Below are positions 1 to 3,465 of a DNA stretch of 5,228 nt, in pieces. A model generated the notes under the pieces. That model worked only from the letters and a program-made list of their open reading frames with translations. It searched no databases and was not told the origin of the DNA. The translations under genes were made by a program, and so were the position numbers. The number at the start of each line of letters is the position of its first letter. The stretch's first letter is position 1. This DNA is from a bacterium HR27 (GTDB lineage Bacteria; Chloroflexota; Chloroflexia; Thermomicrobiales; Thermomicrobiaceae), in contig BEID01000142.1 of assembly GCA_002898975.1 (NCBI GenBank), positions 1 through 5,228 of the forward strand, in the 5' to 3' direction.

Positions 1-630
1 CGTCCGTCGGCCGCTCTCCCACTAGATGCCGGCTGGGAATCCAGCACCGCCGCGACCACGGAGGTTCGAAGCCTTCACTTCAGCCACGACCTCTTCCGGT
101 GTCATCTCGAAGAGCGCTTTGAGGAACGCGCGATAGCCACCGACCGCGATATAGTCCTCGATCGATTCCGGATCGATCACCCCCGCATGTTCGAACAAGA
201 TACGGTGCTGATGGCGCAGGAATGGATGTTCACTGAGCGGCGGAATCCCCTGCCAGGGATCAGCGGAACGCACGCCGAGTGCCCAATCCGGATGCAGCTC
301 GCCGCGTCGCAAGCCGTCGATCAGTTCCGGCACTCGCTCGGTAGTGATCCAACCGTAGACGATCGGCGGGCTGTCGGGCAACTTGACCTCGACGAACGGT
401 TCGGCGAAGCACCAGCCGGCACACCCGACGCGTCTCAGCACACCCGGGATATGTCCCGCAGAGAGCAGCAGCTCCAGATGCCGATACGTCTCCAACGCAC
501 CTTTCGCAATGCTGCACTCGCTGACACCGACCGAGATCACCCACCGTTCGCCACTCCAGAGCTTTTCCCACTTCGACCGGGCAGCGGCGGCGTAGTCCTC
601 GAACGCCTGTCGGTCAGTGAGAACCGCCAT
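1..630 (-). pseudogene. nuoF: NuoF-like NADH/FMN-binding diaphorase subunit with fused thioredoxin-like N-terminus, interrupted by in-frame TAG (partial at window edge)
   Basis: Family role: the 51-kDa-type flavoprotein subunit binds NADH and FMN and passes electrons to Fe-S clusters. The open part (630 to the TAG at 24-22) encodes 202 residues. Residues about 27-85 resemble a thioredoxin-like [2Fe-2S] domain, with C39 and the C70-x3-C74 pair followed by EPFVEV; the usual first Cys of a C-x4-C pair is Val34. Residues about 135-202 enter the NuoF fold and end in [11 protein letters not shown] (192-202). The next codon is TAG, but the frame then reads WESGRRT, as expected after the Lys of the family motif GFPTGLKW. 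The stop therefore replaces a conserved Lys (AAG to TAG is one base). ATG at 630 is preferred over the in-frame GTG at 651 because GGAGGGG lies 4 nt upstream. It overlaps the end of nuoE by 17 nt. The fused N-terminus favours a HoxF/FdsB/HndC-type diaphorase over a classic complex I subunit. The break could be a real nonsense mutation or a sequence error; family identity is firm. Confidence 0.78.
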
Positions 631-1159
631 GGGTCCCCTCCGCTTCCTCACCGCTGCGCAATCGCTCGATGAGCGTGCGCAGTTCTTCGACAGTCAGATG
701 TCCCACGTACTCGTGGTGATCCAGCTGTCCTACCGGGGCCAGATCGCACACCCCCAAACACCCATTGAAGATGTTGATGCTCAATGTCCCGTCAGGGAGA
801 TCACCCTTTTCGTCCATGTCATATTCGTCTCGCAAGAGGTCGATCAATCGTCGCGCACCCGCAACATAGCAGGCAGCACCGTAGCATAGCCAGAGATAAT
901 GGCGTCCTGGTGGCTGTGTGCGAAAGTCCGCATAGAAGGTCAGGAGTCCATAGACTCGGTTGATCGTCACTCCGAGATGCCCAGCGATGAGTTGCGCAGC
1001 CTCTGGTGGTACCCAGCCGAACAAGCGTTGTGCTTCCTGGCACGCTCCGACGATCAGTTCCTGCGCTTCCTGATAATCCTGCGGTCGGTACCGCTCTTCC
1101 AGAATACGCTGCAACGGTGAAAGATCGAGCGGCTGGCGCGGTGCAACCTTCGACTCCAT
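614..1159 (-). CDS. nuoE: NuoE-like [2Fe-2S] subunit (24-kDa type) of an NADH-linked oxidoreductase
   Basis: Encodes 181 residues, the usual size for the 24-kDa subunit family. The N-terminal half (about 15-80) is the helical part, with the family-like stretch [17 protein letters not shown] at 63-79. The C-terminal half is the thioredoxin-like [2Fe-2S] domain with all four expected ligands: C92-x4-C97 and C134-x3-C138, the latter followed by DLAPV. It works with the NuoF-like partner encoded immediately downstream (17-nt overlap), taking electrons from the flavin site, probably in a cytoplasmic complex. ATG at 1159 (MESKVAPRQ) was chosen because the family fold begins soon after it and a GGAAGGG-like site lies 8 nt upstream. 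The same frame is open up to 1396, but that extension runs through the divergent promoter and into the opposite gene. The host enzyme could be complex I, a formate dehydrogenase or a hydrogenase; the fused domain of the partner favours the latter two. Confidence 0.92.
   Translation of the reverse strand: MESKVAPRQPLDLSPLQRILEERYRPQDYQEAQELIVGACQEAQRLFGWVPPEAAQLIAGHLGVTINRVYGLLTFYADFRTQPPGRHYLWLCYGAACYVAGARRLIDLLRDEYDMDEKGDLPDGTLSINIFNGCLGVCDLAPVGQLDHHEYVGHLTVEELRTLIERLRSGEEAEGTHGGSH
635..641 (-). promoter_or_regulatory. Shine-Dalgarno of the nuoF-like gene
   Basis: On the minus strand GGAGGGG lies 4 nt before the ATG at 630-628, inside the 3' end of nuoE. It decides the start in favour of this ATG over the GTG at 651-649, which sits upstream of the site. 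The arrangement implies translational coupling of the two subunits. Confidence 0.6.
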
Positions 1160-1193
1160 GCCACGCACCCTTCCGAAGTCGAGCCCCGTCGGC

Positions 1194-1231
1194 GAGTATA
1201 CCGCCTCCACATCGCTCGAAGCGGTATACTC
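1194..1231. promoter_or_regulatory. Perfect 11-bp inverted repeat carrying divergent -10 boxes (nuoE and DUF1992 gene)
   Basis: GAGTATACCGC at 1194-1204 and its exact reverse complement GCGGTATACTC at 1221-1231 are separated by 16 nt. Each arm contains TATACT (5 of 6 matches to TATAAT). The plus-strand copy at 1225-1230 sits 20 nt before the DUF1992 ATG. The minus-strand copy at 1200-1195 sits 35 nt before the nuoE ATG. The simplest reading is two back-to-back -10 elements whose shared flank GCGG makes them look like a palindrome. A dimeric regulator could also bind here. I see no convincing TTGACA-like -35 at 16-18 nt for either gene. Confidence 0.55.
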
Positions 1232-1250
1232 TCGTGCCGGGGAGTCTCGC

Positions 1251-1697
1251 ATGTTCTGGCTGGATCGGCTGGTCGAAGAACGGATCCGCGACGCGCAGGA
1301 ACGCGGAGCGTTCCGCAACTTGCCCGGTGAGGGTCGGCCACTTCCTCCCGATGACGACCTGCCGAGTGAGGCCTGGGCCGCCCACCGCTTGCTCAAGAAG
1401 CACGGGTTGCTTCCCGATTGGCTCCAGCTCCGGAAAGAGATCTACCAAGAACGCCAGATCGTTCGACGTGCCTGGGAGGAATACTGGCAAGCAGTCGAAT
1501 CAGGGGATCCGAACGATCCGGCCCACCGTGCTATTCTCCGTCGTCTCGCCTGGCGTTATCGGGAACTGGCGCGCGAACTCAACCGGAAGATCGACCAGCA
1601 CAACGTTCGCTGTCCGTCTATGGCACACGAACTCGTACGCTTCCCAGAGGACCTAATCGAACGCGAGTGGAAACGACGCGGCGTGAATCCACCCTGA
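1251..1697 (+). CDS. DUF1992 (DnaJ-homologue subfamily C member 28 conserved domain) protein
   Basis: Encodes 148 residues that match the DUF1992 pattern across nearly the whole length. An N-terminal amphipathic segment with I12-R-D-A is followed by AFRNLPGEGRPL (20-31), the hallmark of the family. Next come LKKHGLLPDWLQLRKEI (48-64), a helical arginine- and glutamate-rich middle, and NRKIDQHN (111-118) near the end. The biochemical role of bacterial DUF1992 proteins is not known to me; the eukaryotic relatives give only the name. No signal peptide or membrane segment is visible, so it is probably cytoplasmic. ATG at 1251 was chosen because GGGGAG lies 6 nt upstream (1239-1244) and the family begins at MFWLDRLVEERI. 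An in-frame ATG at 1158 would add residues encoded by the promoter repeat. The gene is divergent from nuoE and convergent with the zinc-ribbon gene. Confidence 0.88.
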   Translation: MFWLDRLVEERIRDAQERGAFRNLPGEGRPLPPDDDLPSEAWAAHRLLKKHGLLPDWLQLRKEIYQERQIVRRAWEEYWQAVESGDPNDPAHRAILRRLAWRYRELARELNRKIDQHNVRCPSMAHELVRFPEDLIEREWKRRGVNPP

Positions 1698-1708
1698 ACG
1701 ACAGGCCC

Positions 1709-2047
1709 TCAGTCGCTCCAGCTCCGCGCATTGCCGCCGCGGTATCCGAAGAGACGCTGAAAGTCTCCATCGAAATGCTCGAGGAATTCACGGATCTCCT
1801 CGACATCACGCTGTGTGACTGGCTCGTGTACCTCCGGCACAGGAGAACCCGCCAGCTGTTCTTCGTCGATGACAGCAGCGATCAGGCTGGACGCACCGCA
1901 GAACTGACACGTGAGCCGGAACGCCCACGTCGACCGCGAGCGCCCGAGCGCCTGCAAATCCTCGGCCGAGAAGCGCTGGCCACACACCGCACAGCGCTCG
2001 ACCATCTTCAGAACGATGGCACGAACCTTTTCCCAGCGCGAATCCAT
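1709..2047 (-). CDS. Small four-cysteine zinc-ribbon protein of unknown function
   Basis: Encodes 112 residues. A zinc ribbon is visible as C19-x2-C22 (CAVC) and C47-x2-C50 (CQFC), separated by 24 residues that include basic and aromatic positions. After a short linker there is an acidic helix-like tail with DVEEIREFLEHFDGDFQRLF at 81-100. I recall similar FLxxFDGDFxxLF tails in uncharacterised Chloroflexota proteins, but I cannot name a family. It has no membrane segment. The ATG at 2047 lies 7 nt after the TAG of the nuclease gene, which suggests translational coupling. No strong Shine-Dalgarno is visible, only a weak AGTAGG-like stretch. An internal ATG at 2005 would still keep the ribbon. 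A nucleic-acid or protein-binding role is a guess from the ribbon alone. Confidence 0.8.
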   Translation of the reverse strand: MDSRWEKVRAIVLKMVERCAVCGQRFSAEDLQALGRSRSTWAFRLTCQFCGASSLIAAVIDEEQLAGSPVPEVHEPVTQRDVEEIREFLEHFDGDFQRLFGYRGGNARSWSD

Positions 2048-2054
2048 CGGACGC

Positions 2055-2600
2055 CTACTGCTTGTCCAGGTCATCCAAATCGAGCGACTCGATGACTTCC
2101 CGGAAAACCGAGAGATCAGCCTCGGAGATTCGCTCTTCCGATTCCACCCTCTCGATCTCCGGCGGTTCGGTTTCGCTCTCCCCCTCGGACTCTTCCTCCG
2201 CCTCCAGGCGGACACCCGCTCGATCCATCACTGACTCATCGACATAGATCGGCACCTTCGCTCGCACAGCCAGAGCGATCGCGTCGCTCGGCCGACTGTC
2301 GATCTCGATCGTCCGCCCGTTCACCGTGAGCACGATCCGTGCGTAGAAGATCTCCTGGGAGAGATCGGTCACCGCCACCTCCCGAATCTCCGCACCCAAC
2401 TCGTCGATGACCGTGCGCAAGAGATCGTACGGCAACGGGCGAGCCGGCGTCATGCCCTGAAGTGCCATCGCAATCGCCTCGGCCTCGAACGGACCGATCC
2501 AGATCGGTAGGTGCCGGTCCCCGTGCACCTCCTTGAGGAGAACGACCCGATGCTGCGTGACCAGGCTTACACGGATGCTATCGACGACCGTCTCGATCAT
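2055..2600 (-). CDS. Bifunctional nuclease (BFN/DUF151) family protein
   Basis: Encodes 181 residues. Residues 1-130 match the BFN/DUF151 domain: MIETVVDSIRVSLVTQHRVVLLKE at the start (residues 1-24), then LPIWIGPFEAEAIAMALQG (31-49), RPLPYDLL (54-61), and IEIDSRPSDAIALAVRAKVP (98-117). Plant members of the family are reported to have RNase and DNase activity; bacterial members are mostly uncharacterised. Residues about 133-162 form a strongly acidic, Glu/Ser-rich and probably disordered linker. A short conserved-looking tail, LSVFREVIESLDLDDLDK (163-180), follows. ATG at 2600 was chosen over the GTG at 2609 because GGAGGAAGG (2617-2609) overlaps that GTG and lies 8 nt before the ATG, and because family members start at MIE. 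It lies between lepB and the zinc-ribbon gene on the same strand. Confidence 0.9.
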   Translation of the reverse strand: MIETVVDSIRVSLVTQHRVVLLKEVHGDRHLPIWIGPFEAEAIAMALQGMTPARPLPYDLLRTVIDELGAEIREVAVTDLSQEIFYARIVLTVNGRTIEIDSRPSDAIALAVRAKVPIYVDESVMDRAGVRLEAEEESEGESETEPPEIERVESEERISEADLSVFREVIESLDLDDLDKQ

Positions 2601-2608
2601 ACCCTGCA

Positions 2609-2617
2609 CCTTCCTCC
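2609..2617 (-). promoter_or_regulatory. Shine-Dalgarno of the bifunctional nuclease gene
   Basis: On the minus strand GGAGGAAGG lies 8 nt before the ATG at 2600-2598 and runs into the alternative GTG at 2609-2607. It therefore rules out the GTG as an efficient start. Confidence 0.6.
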
Positions 2618-2688
2618 GGCACGCTCAGATTTTCGTACAGGGCGTCCTCCGGCTTCACCGCCCGTTTGTCCTCTATGCGTCAACTCCG

Positions 2689-2717
2689 ATTCTACACCCC
2701 GATCCGACTCACTCCAA
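2689..2717 (-). promoter_or_regulatory. Possible sigma70-type promoter for the nuclease gene, overlapping the lepB stop
   Basis: On the minus strand TTGGAG (2717-2712) and TAGAAT (2694-2689) are separated by exactly 17 nt. The -10 matches 5 of 6 consensus bases, but the -35 matches only the TTG. The implied start near 2682 would give a leader of about 80 nt. The 108-nt gap between lepB and this gene otherwise shows only the ribosome binding site and no clear terminator. The gene may instead be read through from lepB. Confidence 0.3.
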
Positions 2718-3377
2718 GGCATACGCGGGTGTGCCCAAAAGCTTCGCCTCGTCCGGTGGCCAGTAGGTCAGCCACGCCTTGCCGATTATTGACGATATCG
2801 GAATCGCTCCGAATACCCGGGAGTCACTCGAATTGTTTCGATTGTCGCCCATCACGAACACGTGACCTGGCTCGACGATGTATTCGTGATCGAGCGTCAT
2901 ACCGCGCCAAACGGTCGGTTCGGAAAGATAGGGCTCGATGAGACGCTTCCCGTTGATATACACGAACCCGTTCCGAATCTCGACGTGCTCTCCAGGTAGT
3001 GCAATGATCCGTTTCACGTAGGGCTCGTTGCCGCCGTTCGGTGGATGGAAAACGACGATGTCCCCGCGCTGCGGTTGCCCAAACGGGTACCATTTCCAAT
3101 TCGGATCAACCGCTATACCAGGAACCCAGGAAAGCCACCGCCCGAGCGGCACACTCGCGTAGGCGCGTCGATTCACGATGAGCATCTCGCCATTGTGGAG
3201 CGTCGGCTCCATGCTCGAGCCGTCGACACGATAGTTCAGGATCACTCCACGGATCGCAACGAAGAGGACCAACGCCATCAGTAGCGTTTCGGCGATGTCC
3301 CAGGCGAGAGATCGCCGCCGCGTCGCGCGCTCTTCTGCCCCTGCCCACCGTTCCGACTCGCCAGCGAGATGCGTCAT
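2709..3377 (-). CDS. lepB: Type I signal peptidase (signal peptidase I)
   Basis: Cleaves signal peptides from exported proteins at the outer face of the cytoplasmic membrane. The 222-residue protein has an N-terminal cytoplasmic basic segment (RATRRRS, 17-23). One membrane segment follows at about 31-49, then the catalytic domain. Box B is GSSMEPTL with nucleophile S55. Box C is RGDIVVFHPP (104-113). Box D is YVKRIIALPGE with general base K122. Box E is GDNRNNSSDSR (177-187). Between boxes B and C there is a Trp-rich insertion (about 79-100, RWLSW...NWKWYPFG) longer than in short Gram-positive enzymes. All catalytic residues are present, so it should be active. ATG at 3377 was chosen (AGGA 9 nt upstream); GTG at 3395 is an in-frame alternative. 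It probably leads a lepB-bfn-zinc-ribbon unit and is divergent from the kinase gene. Confidence 0.95.
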   Translation of the reverse strand: MTHLAGESERWAGAEERATRRRSLAWDIAETLLMALVLFVAIRGVILNYRVDGSSMEPTLHNGEMLIVNRRAYASVPLGRWLSWVPGIAVDPNWKWYPFGQPQRGDIVVFHPPNGGNEPYVKRIIALPGEHVEIRNGFVYINGKRLIEPYLSEPTVWRGMTLDHEYIVEPGHVFVMGDNRNNSSDSRVFGAIPISSIIGKAWLTYWPPDEAKLLGTPAYALE

Positions 3378-3419
3378 CCGATGCCGTCCTGCCACTCCAC
3401 AGCGATCGCCCGGCCGCCG

Positions 3420-3425
3420 ATTATA
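3420..3425 (-). promoter_or_regulatory. Consensus -10 box of lepB
   Basis: On the minus strand TATAAT, identical to the sigma70 consensus, lies 42 nt before the lepB ATG and predicts a start near 3413. No good -35 is found at 16-18 nt; TTGCGC occurs with a 20-nt spacer, which is too long for a standard promoter. The overlapping plus-strand TTATAT (3421-3426) could serve the kinase gene, but without any recognisable -35. Confidence 0.5.
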
Positions 3426-3465
3426 TCCCCTAGAGAGAAACGACCGCGCAACGACGGGCGGACAG

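Noticed and set aside
187..672. 161-residue plus-strand open frame opposite the nuoF-like gene
   Set aside because: It is antisense to a gene with clear motifs, has no recognisable domain, and shows the composition expected of an out-of-frame GC-rich shadow.
1160..1396. N-terminal extension of NuoE up to 1396 (260 residues)
   Set aside because: The added part is Ser/Arg-rich without family similarity, runs through the inverted-repeat promoter and overlaps the opposite DUF1992 gene. The 181-residue form fits the family length.
2048..2215. Upstream extension of the zinc-ribbon gene to 2215
   Set aside because: The extension is a low-complexity Arg/Ser shadow of the acidic linker of the nuclease gene in another frame. 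The ATG at 2047 follows the nuclease stop.
2676..2685. TTGACG on the minus strand in the lepB-nuclease gap as a -35 box
   Set aside because: No -10-like hexamer follows at 16-18 nt (the sequence there is CGGTGA), so TTGGAG-17-TAGAAT was listed instead at low confidence.
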